A stretch of 49,851 nt of DNA from Prochlorococcus sp. AG-315-C08 (GCA_003284185.1 QBWB01000003.1:1-49851), one strand, 5' to 3'. Numbered from the stretch's first letter, positions 20,265 to 30,624 are shown. The notes: generated by a model from the letters alone, not told the origin. Program-made: numbers and translations.

Positions 20265-20419
20265 TTTTTAACTGGTAAATTCCAATCTTTAATAATAGCA
20301 AAAATAATAAACCAATAAAATCTGATGCGAGCAAAGAATCCCTTTTTTGAAAGAAGCATTAGATATTTTGCTTGTCCACATTCTGTTTTGATTAGTGAGT
20401 AGATACGAATTTGATTCAT
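20240..20419 (-). CDS. 59-residue basic small protein, unknown
   Basis: A complete ORF from ATG 20419 to TGA 20242-20240, starting MNQIRIYSLIKTECGQ. It begins 21 bases after the ligA stop on the same strand, so translational coupling is plausible, and its last 25 bases overlap the 3' end of the VTT gene on the other strand. The sequence is basic, with an aromatic-hydrophobic stretch (ARIRFYWFIIFAII) that could be membrane-associated. It fills what would otherwise be a 176-base gap. Codon use looks like that of neighbouring genes. I do not recognise a family; homologues in related genomes would settle it. Confidence 0.55.
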   Translation of the reverse strand: MNQIRIYSLIKTECGQAKYLMLLSKKGFFARIRFYWFIIFAIIKDWNLPVKNYVKDSES

Positions 20420-20440
20420 TTAAAGAATTTCTCTAAGCTT

Positions 20441-22537
<2,097 letters not shown>

Positions 22538-22545
22538 TTATTTCA

Positions 22546-22968
22546 TTAACTTTGAGTTTTTGCAATACGATCAATTTTCCAACTTTCGTCTATTTTGATA
22601 AAGGTAAAATCTAGAGGCATTTCGTCTTTTTTATCTTCTGATTTGAGTTTTAGCGTCAGCATTATTTCCTTGTCTTCGATTCTTGGGCGACCAGATTTCA
22701 GATTTCTGTAACGATTAAGTTGCAAGCTCCCTAGAAATTTAATGAAGTCTTGTCTGTTGACGTGTTGCTTATAGCCTTTCGTTGTGAGTCTATAGGCCCC
22801 ATCAATACGCCCAGCCGCAATTTGATTGAAAAATTGTTTGATAAGCGGATTTATTCCTCTAGCGCTAATAACTAGTTTTATTGCATTGAACGTCCAGAAA
22901 AGTAAAAGTGCACTAACTCCTACCAGAAGGACTTTTATTCCAATTGCTTTTACTAGAGCACCATCCAT
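22546..22968 (-). CDS. Membrane-anchored hypothetical protein (NTF2-like?)
   Basis: 140 residues. Residues about 8-35 form a single hydrophobic segment (VLLVGVSALLLFWTFNAIKLV), consistent with an N-terminal membrane anchor. The remainder, starting NPLIKQFFNQIAAGRIDGAY and ending in strands (MPLDFTFIKIDESWKIDRI), has the helix-then-strands pattern of DUF4864/SnoaL-like NTF2-fold domains. That fold call is an inference from pattern, not from a signature. It lies just upstream of ligA and divergent to the long gap. Confidence 0.65.
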   Translation of the reverse strand: MDGALVKAIGIKVLLVGVSALLLFWTFNAIKLVISARGINPLIKQFFNQIAAGRIDGAYRLTTKGYKQHVNRQDFIKFLGSLQLNRYRNLKSGRPRIEDKEIMLTLKLKSEDKKDEMPLDFTFIKIDESWKIDRIAKTQS

Positions 22969-22993
22969 TTTTCTTAATGCGGTTTTAATAAAG

Positions 22994-23050
22994 ATTCTGA
23001 CTTACTAACTATAGAAATCAGCTTGTTTGTTATCGACTGTTAGTCAGAAT
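22994..23050. repeat. 9-nt inverted repeat, 39-nt spacer
   Basis: ATTCTGACT (22994-23002) is the exact reverse complement of AGTCAGAAT (23042-23050). It lies 26 to 82 bases upstream of the hypothetical gene at 22546-22968. It could be two half-sites for a regulator or the closing stem of an RNA; neither is proven. Confidence 0.45.
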
Positions 23051-23072
23051 GTTATCTGAATAATAAAGCCAT

Positions 23073-23103
23073 CAGGTATCTGCGCATATTTCTGTGCTAC
23101 CTG
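23073..23103. ncRNA. Candidate structured RNA hairpin
   Basis: Two stacked stems can form: CAGGTA (23073-23078) with TACCTG (23098-23103), and GCGCA (23082-23086) with TGTGC (23093-23097, one G-U pair), closing a six-base loop with a three-base bulge on the left. This is unusually good pairing for such AT-rich sequence. It is followed by an imperfect T-rich stretch, so it could be a terminator, part of a small RNA or a leader for the ORF at 23155. Confidence 0.4.
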
Positions 23104-23154
23104 TATTACTAATTTTCCATAGGATTAAACACAAAATATTTTTAAGGTTCTTTG

Positions 23155-23262
23155 ATGAAAGAGGGTGTTTCAAGAGTTGGTATACGTTGGAGTGATGGCA
23201 GGATGAAAGCTATAGCAGGCTTATATAGAAGAAAATTTAATTTTTTTGGAATTCAAGGATGA
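23155..23262 (+). CDS. 35-residue ORF (possible small protein)
   Basis: MKEGVSRVGIRWSDGR opens a short basic peptide ending at TGA 23260-23262. AAGG lies seven bases before the ATG, a reasonable ribosome binding site for this genome. It has no recognised family, cysteine or membrane segment. Its length alone is not significant, so it is listed as a candidate. Confidence 0.3.
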   Translation: MKEGVSRVGIRWSDGRMKAIAGLYRRKFNFFGIQG

Positions 23263-23329
23263 GAAATCATTCTTTCTAAACCTTTTCTTTCTCATCTTCC
23301 TGAAAAAGATTTAGAGAGCACCTTATGTT

Positions 23330-23443
23330 ATGAATGATCAAAATGCATGGATAGATCTATTTTCAACAGTTAAGGAGGTTCATGGCCCTTGTCTTAATAA
23401 ACCAGTGGAAGAAAAAATTCTTCTCAGGATAATTTCACAGTGA
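23330..23443 (+). CDS. 37-residue ORF (possible small protein)
   Basis: MNDQNAWIDLFSTVKEV begins a mixed-charge peptide that ends in a hydrophobic/basic helix-like tail (EEKILLRIISQ) at TGA 23441-23443. The residue mix looks more protein-like than random AT-rich translation. There is no clear ribosome binding site, and the poly-C run starts 12 bases after the stop. Confidence 0.3.
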   Translation: MNDQNAWIDLFSTVKEVHGPCLNKPVEEKILLRIISQ

Positions 23444-23454
23444 CGGTTCGCCAT

Positions 23455-23464
23455 CCCCCCCCCC
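23455..23464. repeat. Homopolymer of ten C
   Basis: An uninterrupted run of ten C (poly-G on the other strand) in sequence that is otherwise AT-rich. It is not inside a confident gene. Such tracts are slippage-prone in replication and are also a known site of sequencing length error. Confidence 0.9.
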
Positions 23465-23538
23465 AAACACCAAAGATAAACCCTAGATGACTAGCAAATT
23501 GTCCATCCTATAATCGAATTTTTCCATATCAATGGTTA

Positions 23539-23649
23539 ATGAAAGGTGCTTCATGCCGGAGCTGTTGTAACAATTATTTTGAGGACCTTGTAATTAAATT
23601 TTTTTATTGCAAGCTGCACTACTTGGACAGACCAAATAAATGTTTTTAG
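23539..23649 (+). CDS. 36-residue Cys-rich ORF (weak candidate)
   Basis: Starts MKGASCRSCCNNYFED and has six cysteines in total. No ribosome binding site is visible and the ORF is short, so it may be chance. It is noted because of its cysteine pattern and its place in the unexplained gap. Confidence 0.15.
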   Translation: MKGASCRSCCNNYFEDLVIKFFYCKLHYLDRPNKCF

Positions 23650-23735
23650 TTGATCAGAGGTTCTTTAATTAATTTTTTTGAGAATTTCATTACTAGATTT
23701 TTCAAATGTTTGGAACAAAGCGTTAAATTCTACAT

Positions 23736-24263
23736 ATGGGCTCATACCAAACTCGAAATCAAAATCGTCAACGATCCCGCGATTCTTTAGATAGGAGAAT
23801 GGATCAATGGATTCAAACAGGAAAACAAGTTGTTGACGGCGTATCTGGGAATCGTCCTGGGGGAAGGAGAGGAGAACGCAAAGGAAGACCTAATGGAACT
23901 AATTTTGAGAATGTTGGGCGCTGGGTGGAGGAGAAGATTGATTGGTTTTTTGAAGACGATGACGATTGGTTAGATACTGAAGATATCAATGAGTCAATTC
24001 AAGAAATAAATGAAAATAGAAAAAGACCTCTAGGGGCTATTTCCTTGAGAGCTCCTAAGGCTTTGCCTCCTCAAATTAATGAAATAAGAAATAATTTAGA
24101 TGATGAGAATGAATGGCCTGATGAACAGTCTTTTAAGGTCAACAATTGGGAAAGAAAAGATCAGTTAATCGAAAAACAAAATCAGGATTTTGATAATTAT
24201 AGTTCGAAGATGAATTCTTCTAGAAGAAAAAATTTGCCTAGATCAAGTAGAAAAAAATATTAG
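23736..24263 (+). CDS. Highly charged, probably disordered protein
   Basis: 175 residues in three compositional blocks: an Arg/Gly-rich N-terminus (about 1-55, with GNRPGGRRGERKG), a very acidic Trp-containing centre (about 65-95, WFFEDDDDWLD) and a basic Ser/Arg/Lys tail. There is no signal peptide or transmembrane segment. The charge pattern suggests nucleic-acid or ribosome association, but that is inference and no family is recognised. It starts at a clear ATG and converges on the chorismate lyase gene with seven bases between the stops. Confidence 0.7.
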   Translation: MGSYQTRNQNRQRSRDSLDRRMDQWIQTGKQVVDGVSGNRPGGRRGERKGRPNGTNFENVGRWVEEKIDWFFEDDDDWLDTEDINESIQEINENRKRPLGAISLRAPKALPPQINEIRNNLDDENEWPDEQSFKVNNWERKDQLIEKQNQDFDNYSSKMNSSRRKNLPRSSRKKY

Positions 24264-24270
24264 TAATGTT

Positions 24271-24858
24271 TTAAAAAGCTTTTCTTGGTATTGGACCTAA
24301 CCATTTTTCTAATTCAGGATTAAATACTTCTCTAATTACAGTTAATTCTTTTTGTTGACGAAAAAATCGATAATGCCGACTCCAAAAAGGGCCTTCGGTT
24401 TTAAATTCTAATTTTAACCAATCCGCATTTACTAAGGCCAAACCGTCTACTTCTCTAAAAAGTTCGGAGCGACCTTGCGTAAGACTTTTCCATATGGGTT
24501 GATTTTTATTTTGAAGATGTTTTTCGGCTTCTTGATAATTCCACCAGCTCTCAGCCCAGGCCAGAGTTATTTCCCCACAGGTCAACCAAACTTGTCGACG
24601 AAGTAATGGTGGTTCTAATTCTTTTACTTCTTCAGGAACTTTTGATTTAGGGTTATTTTCTAGGCCCATAGAAATTAGTTTGACGGCGACTTCATGACCA
24701 GTCAAAAGCTTTAAATTTCTTGTAGGACTCCCATCTCCTAATAGCATTAATTGCCATGGGCCAGGAAGTTTTTCGTGACCTTTTCCAGAGAGAACACTTT
24801 CTTTTGGTGCTTCCCAAACAAGCTCAGGTGAAATTAAAGGTGTTTGGTTTGAATTCAC
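24271..24858 (-). CDS. Chorismate lyase (DUF98), 4-hydroxybenzoate forming
   Basis: 195 residues resembling the cyanobacterial chorismate pyruvate-lyase family (DUF98, Synechocystis Sll1797 type). Characteristic segments are [24 protein letters not shown] near residue 31 (shortened family opener), [11 protein letters not shown] near 87 and a C-terminal [10 protein letters not shown] followed by IREVFNPEL. It would remove pyruvate from chorismate to give 4-hydroxybenzoate, the head group precursor of plastoquinone in cyanobacteria. The GTG start at 24858 overlaps the mnmG stop (GTGA), so the two are translated together. Confidence 0.78.
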   Translation of the reverse strand: MNSNQTPLISPELVWEAPKESVLSGKGHEKLPGPWQLMLLGDGSPTRNLKLLTGHEVAVKLISMGLENNPKSKVPEEVKELEPPLLRRQVWLTCGEITLAWAESWWNYQEAEKHLQNKNQPIWKSLTQGRSELFREVDGLALVNADWLKLEFKTEGPFWSRHYRFFRQQKELTVIREVFNPELEKWLGPIPRKAF

Positions 24859-26834
24859 TTGTGTGATGATTGGGATTTTTTATGTTCATGACTTTCAGTT
24901 CTTTTCATGTTGTCTATTTTTAACCAAATTAGAAGTGCAGTGAGATCAGCTTTGCTTACTCCTGGAACTTGGGCAGCATGACCAAGGCTGACTGGTTGAG
25001 AGATAGATAATTTTTCTCTTGCTTCTTGAGAAAGAGTTTTTATTTTGTTGTAATTTAAGTCTCTTGGTAGTAACTTTTTACTTTGTTTTTTGAATTGATT
25101 TATTTGAGCTTCTTGTCTTTCTAAATAACCACTATATTTAATATCTATTTCTACTCCTTCTTGAACATCTAAAGGCATATTTCTATCCATTAAATCATAA
25201 CTAATTAGATCTTTACAATGAATATTTGTTCGTCTTAAAAAGTTAGCTAAAGTTAAGGAACCTTTGATAGGTATGCCAGTAGAGATCTTTATTAATTCAG
25301 CGATATTATCACTATCTTTTATACGCTCTTTATTCATTCTTGATTTTTCTATTTCTATAGATTCTTTTTTGGCACTATATATCTTCCATCTTCTTTCATC
25401 AATTAGTCCTAGCTGGTGAGCCAGTGGAGTTAGTCTTCTGTCTGCATTATCACTTCTAAGTACTAATCGATATTCACTTCGGCTTGTTAATACTCTATAA
25501 GGTTCTTTTAAGTCTTTTGAAACTAGGTCATCAATCATAGTCCCTATGTAACTACTTTCACGACCAAAGATAACTTCGTTTTGATTTTTTACTAATCTTG
25601 CAGCATTTAAACCTGCTACTAAGCCTTGTGCAGCGGCTTCTTCGTATCCTGTTGTTCCATTAAGTTGTCCAGCACTAAACAACCCAGTAATTTTTTTTGT
25701 TTCTAATGATGGTAGGAGTTGAGTAGCCGGAAGATAGTCATATTCAACTGCATAGGCTGGTCTCAGCATTACGCATTGCTCTAATCCTGGAAGGGTTCTC
25801 AAAAGTTCCAATTGTAAGTTTTCAGGCAACCCAGTGGAAAAACCTTGCACATAAATTTCTGGAGTATCTCTTCCTTCAGGTTCTAGAAAAATTTGGTGCG
25901 AATCTTTGTTAGCGAACCGAACGATTTTATCTTCGATTGAAGGGCAATATCTTGGCCCTTTGCTATCTATGAAACCACCATAAATAGGAGTTAAATGAAG
26001 ATTCTTTTTGATAAGTTCGTGAGTTTCTTTTGTTGTACGAGTGATATGGCAACTCATCTGCTCGCCACTTTTCCATGAAGCAGGGTCAAAGGAAAAAAAT
26101 CGGTCTGAAGCGTCACTAATTTGTTCATCAAGAGAACCAAAATCAATACTTCGTCTGTCCACTCTTGCAGGTGTTCCTGTTTTTAACCGATCAGTGGTAA
26201 AACCTAATTTTTGTAATTCTTCTGTTAAGCCTTCAGATGCCTGTTCTCCTGCTCGACCAGCGCTCATAGATTGATTGCCAATCCAAATCCTTCCTCCCAA
26301 AAAGGTACCAGTTGTAAGTACGACTGCTTTAGCAGAAAAAATACTTCCAAAATAAGTTTTAATTCCCTTTATTTTACCAATTCTTTCTGTTCCTTCAGGC
26401 TTAAAACGAATGTCTTTTTTAGAAAAAGTTTCTATTTCTAGGCCTGTAACCATAGCCTCTCGAATCTTAAGATTCGGCGTTTCTCGAAGTGCTTTAAGCA
26501 TCTCATTGGCATATAAGCGTTTATCTGTTTGTGCTCTTAAAGCTCTTACAGCTGGTCCCCTACTTGAGTTAAGTACTCTTTTCTGAAGAGCTGTTGAATC
26601 TGCTAATTTTCCTATTATTCCTCCTAATGCATCAACTTCATGGACTAGCTGGCTTTTTGCAGGTCCTCCTATAGCAGGATTACATGGTTGCCATGCAATC
26701 CTATCAAGATTGAGTGTAAATAAAGCGGTATTTAAACCCAATCTGGCTGATGTTAATGCAGCTTCACAGCCGGCATGACCACCGCCAACAACAATTACAT
26801 CAAATATTTCATTTATGGAATTTTTATTCATCAT
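24855..26834 (-). CDS. mnmG: tRNA uridine-5-carboxymethylaminomethyl modification enzyme
   Basis: About 659 residues (two adjacent ATGs at 26834 and 26831). The FAD-binding motif [15 protein letters not shown] is near 15, the GidA signatures [25 protein letters not shown] and [11 protein letters not shown] are present (the first is cut here to its key part [11 protein letters not shown]), and the C-terminal helical domain ([23 protein letters not shown]) binds MnmE. MnmG with MnmE modifies the wobble uridine of several tRNAs. It lies 38 bases downstream of dnaB. Confidence 0.96.
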   Translation of the reverse strand: MMNKNSINEIFDVIVVGGGHAGCEAALTSARLGLNTALFTLNLDRIAWQPCNPAIGGPAKSQLVHEVDALGGIIGKLADSTALQKRVLNSSRGPAVRALRAQTDKRLYANEMLKALRETPNLKIREAMVTGLEIETFSKKDIRFKPEGTERIGKIKGIKTYFGSIFSAKAVVLTTGTFLGGRIWIGNQSMSAGRAGEQASEGLTEELQKLGFTTDRLKTGTPARVDRRSIDFGSLDEQISDASDRFFSFDPASWKSGEQMSCHITRTTKETHELIKKNLHLTPIYGGFIDSKGPRYCPSIEDKIVRFANKDSHQIFLEPEGRDTPEIYVQGFSTGLPENLQLELLRTLPGLEQCVMLRPAYAVEYDYLPATQLLPSLETKKITGLFSAGQLNGTTGYEEAAAQGLVAGLNAARLVKNQNEVIFGRESSYIGTMIDDLVSKDLKEPYRVLTSRSEYRLVLRSDNADRRLTPLAHQLGLIDERRWKIYSAKKESIEIEKSRMNKERIKDSDNIAELIKISTGIPIKGSLTLANFLRRTNIHCKDLISYDLMDRNMPLDVQEGVEIDIKYSGYLERQEAQINQFKKQSKKLLPRDLNYNKIKTLSQEAREKLSISQPVSLGHAAQVPGVSKADLTALLIWLKIDNMKRTESHEHKKSQSSHK

Positions 26835-26874
26835 CAATCAACTCATTTTTGGGTGCTTGGATCTTTTTCAGGAG

Positions 26875-28293
26875 TTAAGCCGCAAGGTTTCTGAATCTAG
26901 TGAATTGTGGTTCAAATAGTAATTTAACTGTGCCTACTGGACCATTTCTATGCTTGGTGACTATTACTTCTGTAATACCTCTGTCAGTTGTTTCGGGATT
27001 GTAATACTCATCTCGATAAATCATCAAAACTAAATCAGCGTCTTGTTCTATTGAACCTGATTCACGCAGGTCGCTTAGCATTGGTCTTTTGTTTGTTCTT
27101 GATTCCACCCCTCGACTTAATTGAGATAGTGCTATCACAGGAACTTTGAGTTCCCTGGCCATACCTTTCAGACCTCTTGTAATTCTTGATATTTCTTGTA
27201 CTCGATTATCTGGTGTACTACCTTCCATTAGTTGCAAGTAATCAATAATAATCAGGCCCAGTTCCTTGCCTTGTTCTGCAATCAATCGCCTACATAATGA
27301 GCGCATTTCAAGAACACTGGAATTTGGTTTGTCGTCAATAAAGATTGGTAATTGACCTAGTGTGTTTATACCTTGTCCCAAAAGTGGCCACTCATCCTGC
27401 TGCAATCGACCAGTTCTTAATCTTCCGCTTTCAATCCCTACCTCACTAGATAGTAATCTATAAGTTAATTGCTCTTTACTCATCTCAAGACTAAATATGC
27501 ACACTGGTAGGTCATGAAGTTGAGCTACGTTTTTTGCAAGATTAAGGACAATTGATGTTTTACCCATAGCTGGCCTGCCTGCAACAATGATTAGATCGCT
27601 TCTTTGAAGACCTTGAGTCATTGCATCAAGATCATAAAAATTTACGGGTATGCCAGCTACAGATTTTCCTAATGAACGACTTTCAATTTCATTAAAAGTA
27701 CTTGTAAGAATTTCTGCTGTAGGGGTTAGGCCTTTGGATGGTTGCTCTTGGCTAATGGCAAAGATCTTTTGTTCTGCTTGATCTATTGCATCTTCCATCG
27801 GAAGACTTTGATCAAATCCTAATTTGATCACTTCATTCCCAGATCGAATTAATTGTCTTCTGAGGAATTTGTCACTTATTAATTTTGCAACTTGCTCAAT
27901 TGAGGCTGTGGATGTAACTCTTTCGACTAATTCAACTAACCGATTATTGCCTCCTATTTTTTCTAATGAATTAGTATCAGCAAGCCATGCACTCATAGCA
28001 GTTAAGTCTGTTGGCTTACCTTGGCTATGCAGCATTAACGCAGTTCGGAAAATCTCTCGATGTGCAGCAATATAAAAAGCTTCAGGTTGTAAGAAATCTG
28101 CTATTCGGCTTATCGCATCAGGATCTAGAAGAATCCCACCTAAAACAGATTCTTCTGCTTCTAAGTTTTGAGGTGGTATTTGATCGGGTTGAGCTTCAAA
28201 TTTGGGAGTATCAATTTTGGAAGTTTTGGATCTTCCAAAATTTCCAACTGATTTTGACAAATCTCCGTTATTTGAGGAGGGGTCGCTAATCAT
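26875..28293 (-). CDS. dnaB: Replicative DNA helicase
   Basis: 472 residues. The N-terminal DnaB domain (PPQNLEAEESVLGGILLDPDAI) carries the helical collar, and the C-terminal RecA-like ATPase has Walker A GRPAMGKTS near 242, Walker B LIIIDYLQLM and the motif ALSQLSRGVESR. It unwinds DNA ahead of the replisome. No intein interrupts it, although DnaB is a common intein site in cyanobacteria. It is 58 bases downstream of rplI, a widespread bacterial linkage. Confidence 0.97.
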   Translation of the reverse strand: MISDPSSNNGDLSKSVGNFGRSKTSKIDTPKFEAQPDQIPPQNLEAEESVLGGILLDPDAISRIADFLQPEAFYIAAHREIFRTALMLHSQGKPTDLTAMSAWLADTNSLEKIGGNNRLVELVERVTSTASIEQVAKLISDKFLRRQLIRSGNEVIKLGFDQSLPMEDAIDQAEQKIFAISQEQPSKGLTPTAEILTSTFNEIESRSLGKSVAGIPVNFYDLDAMTQGLQRSDLIIVAGRPAMGKTSIVLNLAKNVAQLHDLPVCIFSLEMSKEQLTYRLLSSEVGIESGRLRTGRLQQDEWPLLGQGINTLGQLPIFIDDKPNSSVLEMRSLCRRLIAEQGKELGLIIIDYLQLMEGSTPDNRVQEISRITRGLKGMARELKVPVIALSQLSRGVESRTNKRPMLSDLRESGSIEQDADLVLMIYRDEYYNPETTDRGITEVIVTKHRNGPVGTVKLLFEPQFTRFRNLAA

Positions 28294-28351
28294 TTATTGA
28301 AGCCGTACCAGAGGTCTCTTACTTTGGCTATCTATTGGCGATATGCAACTA

Positions 28352-28810
28352 TTAGTAACTAGCAACTTCAAGGTTTATTTCAGCATTTACTTCACTGTGA
28401 AGTTTGATTTGAACCTTATATTTCCCTACTCCATGAATTTCAGGGACAGAAATTTCTCTGCGGTCAATTTCTTTTTTAGTTACCTCCTTGATAACGTCAG
28501 CAATATCTCCATTTGTCACGGTTCCAAATAAAACCCCATCTTCACCTACTTGCTTTTTAACTGTAAACCGCCCAATTGTAACTAGAGCTGTTTGGAAATC
28601 TATAGCCTCTTGTTTTTTTGCAGCCTCTTTTTCAGCTTGTTTTGCTCTTCTATGCTCGACTTGCTTTAGAACAGTCGGGGTTACTGGTAAGGCTTTTCTA
28701 TTTGGTAATAAATAGTTTCTTGCATAACCAGGGGCAACTTCGACAAGGTCACCATCTTTACCAAGACTTTTTATGTCTTCATTTAGAACAACTTGAACTC
28801 GTTTAGCCAT
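28352..28810 (-). CDS. rplI: 50S ribosomal protein L9
   Basis: 152 residues. The N-terminal L9 signature is complete ([21 protein letters not shown] then [13 protein letters not shown]), followed by the long connecting helix rich in Lys/Glu/Ala and the C-terminal domain with [20 protein letters not shown]. It binds 23S rRNA at the base of the L1 stalk. It is placed between desC and dnaB on the same strand with 40 to 58 base gaps. Confidence 0.97.
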   Translation of the reverse strand: MAKRVQVVLNEDIKSLGKDGDLVEVAPGYARNYLLPNRKALPVTPTVLKQVEHRRAKQAEKEAAKKQEAIDFQTALVTIGRFTVKKQVGEDGVLFGTVTNGDIADVIKEVTKKEIDRREISVPEIHGVGKYKVQIKLHSEVNAEINLEVASY

Positions 28811-28850
28811 GGATTGATTTTTAGATATGCTTAATTAGTTATGGATAACT

Positions 28851-29792
28851 TTACGATGCGATAGGTAATCGAATCTTTTTAGCTAGTCCAAGGGCGTTTA
28901 AAAAACGTATATGCTGCCAAGTTAGGTCAATTTGGTTTTTATGGAGCCCATGCTTTGCAGAACTTGGGAATGCATGGTGATTATTGTGCCATCCTTCCCC
29001 AAATGTTAGAGCTGCTACCCATTTATTATTTTTGGAATTATCTCCACTGTCATAAGCAATAGTTCCCCAACAATGAGTAGCAGAATTAACGAGCCAGGTT
29101 ATGTGATAAACAAAAACAAGACGAAGAGGAATGCCCCACAGGACTAGGGCCCATCCTCCTGCCCCAGTTGCTGTACCAATCCAAAAAAGAAAAGCTCCTA
29201 ATGGTAGTTGAAGAAGTAAAAAATATTTATTTAAAAAGCGATAGTAAGGATCTTTGTTTAAATCACCTGCAAGCCTATTAACAGCTTTCATTGCGGCCAC
29301 ATCTTCAAACATCCATCCCATATGACTCCACCAAAATCCTTTATTACTGTCATGGTGATCAGCCTCGGTATCAGAAAAAGTATGGTGATGTCTATGTAGC
29401 CCAACCCAGTCAATTGGTCCATGTTGGCAACTTATTGCTCCACAAGTGGCAAAAAATCTTTCTAGCCACTTAGGCACTTGAAACGAGCGGTGAGATAAAA
29501 GGCGATGATATCCAGTTGTTACTCCTAGACATGCAGTAAGCCAATAAAGGATCAGAAATGCAGAGAATGCCTGCCAGCTCCAAAATTTAGCTTGTAATGC
29601 AAAAATGGTTAGAGAATGTATTCCTCCCATAAAAAGTACCGTCCCCCATCTTTTGCGTGCTTTCTTGATGTTGTGTCGAGTTGATATTCGAGTCGATAAA
29701 GGTTCCTGAAGCTTTCTTGAAGCCTCCATTGCTTTGTCACCAGAGACTGGTTTTGAAAATGGAGCCGAAGCCTCGATCACACTGGAAACCAT
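28851..29792 (-). CDS. desC: Acyl-lipid delta-9 fatty acid desaturase
   Basis: 313 residues with the three histidine boxes of membrane desaturases: HRLLSH (about 96-101), HRHHH (about 133-137) and HNNHH in GEGWHNNHHAFPSSAKHG near the C-terminus. Two pairs of hydrophobic helices separate them. It introduces the first double bond into membrane lipid acyl chains, which controls fluidity at low temperature. A 16-nt palindrome lies 34 bases upstream of its ATG, next to a divergent putative HTH gene, and may regulate it. Confidence 0.92.
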   Translation of the reverse strand: MVSSVIEASAPFSKPVSGDKAMEASRKLQEPLSTRISTRHNIKKARKRWGTVLFMGGIHSLTIFALQAKFWSWQAFSAFLILYWLTACLGVTTGYHRLLSHRSFQVPKWLERFFATCGAISCQHGPIDWVGLHRHHHTFSDTEADHHDSNKGFWWSHMGWMFEDVAAMKAVNRLAGDLNKDPYYRFLNKYFLLLQLPLGAFLFWIGTATGAGGWALVLWGIPLRLVFVYHITWLVNSATHCWGTIAYDSGDNSKNNKWVAALTFGEGWHNNHHAFPSSAKHGLHKNQIDLTWQHIRFLNALGLAKKIRLPIAS

Positions 29793-29807
29793 TAGTGATG
29801 CGTCTAG

Positions 29808-29841
29808 TTATCGTATATGATAGACGATAAGGATCCTTATC
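29808..29841. promoter_or_regulatory. Candidate operator: overlapping palindromes
   Basis: GATAAGGATCCTTATC (29826-29841) is a perfect 16-nt palindrome. It overlaps the right arm of a second inverted repeat, TTATCGT (29808-29814) with ACGATAA (29824-29830). It lies midway in the 79-base gap between the divergent starts of desC (29792) and the putative HTH gene (29872). Size, symmetry and position fit a dimeric regulator site; which protein binds it is unknown. Confidence 0.5.
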
Positions 29842-29871
29842 AGGTCTTTTTGTTGATTCTGTACGTGATTT

Positions 29872-30606
29872 GTGAAGTCTGGTTTCCGCGATGAATTAAT
29901 AGCTGGTCGAAGAGCGATGGCGCACTTGATTCATGTTTGGCATGAGCGAAATGCTTGGTCTCACAAGGTGCTTCCTGCGTTAGCTGAATCTCTTGATTTA
30001 GGTAGAGTACATAGTTCTCAGATTTCTAATTTACGAAATGGAAAGCTTGTATCTCCTAGTCCAGAAGTTTTTTTTGCTTTGGGCAAAGTCAATAAAGCTT
30101 TATCTCTCGGCCTAGAAAAGATAAAAAATCATTTGTCGATAGTTAATCCTGAACTGCTTAAAATTCTTGTTGATTCTGCTATACCAGTTGAGGGGAATGA
30201 AGGAAATCCACTTTCAGCGGGTGATTTTTTTGAGATTTTTGTTGGTTTAGCTTCTTTGCCGTCATCCTTTGATTGGTTTATTGAGGATAATGAGGCTTCT
30301 TTTTTAAGTGCATCTCTCGCGGATTATCTTTGCAAAGGTAAGTCTTGGCGGATTTGTGGTGAGCAAGTAATGGCTGCTTATCCAGTTAGTAAAAAACAAC
30401 GAAGAGAGAGATTTGCAGAAGTTATGGCAGGCTTAAGAGATTACACAGCAGAGGAACTGGACGGTGAATTATTAGATTTACATGCTACTAACAGGACCTT
30501 AAATGCTATTGAAGGACAAGGAGCAGATGATTTTCTAGATAATCTTCGCCAAAGGGGATTATTATTAAAAGATCAAGAAAAATTAGAAATTATTTTTTCT
30601 GATTGA
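29872..30606 (+). CDS. Putative HTH-domain protein, unknown function
   Basis: 244 residues from a GTG at 29872. Residues about 29-75 (WSHKVLPALAESLDLGRVHS, then SQISNLRNGKLVSPSPEVFF) look like a Cro/CI-type helix-turn-helix, with the recognition helix around SSQISNLRNG. The rest is helical, ends in a region with many charged residues, and has no known enzymatic motif. It is the first gene of a plus-strand set with the PLP protein, gcvH and gcvP, and it starts 31 bases after the palindrome. DNA binding is inferred from pattern only. Confidence 0.6.
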   Translation: MKSGFRDELIAGRRAMAHLIHVWHERNAWSHKVLPALAESLDLGRVHSSQISNLRNGKLVSPSPEVFFALGKVNKALSLGLEKIKNHLSIVNPELLKILVDSAIPVEGNEGNPLSAGDFFEIFVGLASLPSSFDWFIEDNEASFLSASLADYLCKGKSWRICGEQVMAAYPVSKKQRRERFAEVMAGLRDYTAEELDGELLDLHATNRTLNAIEGQGADDFLDNLRQRGLLLKDQEKLEIIFSD

Positions 30607-30624
30607 TAATAATTATCTCTATTT

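Larger units (their letters stand above)
22969..23735. other. 767-base gap with hairpin, poly-C and tiny ORFs
   Basis: The only stretch over 300 bases without a firm gene. On the left are a 9-nt inverted repeat (22994-23050) and a stable-looking hairpin (23073-23103). Then come three short plus-strand ORFs (23155, 23330, 23539), none with a recognised family, and a run of ten C (23455-23464). I see no tRNA, known riboswitch core or remnant of a recognisable gene in any frame. It lies between divergent genes, so promoters for both must be here. It may host a small RNA or be a decayed locus. Confidence 0.6.
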
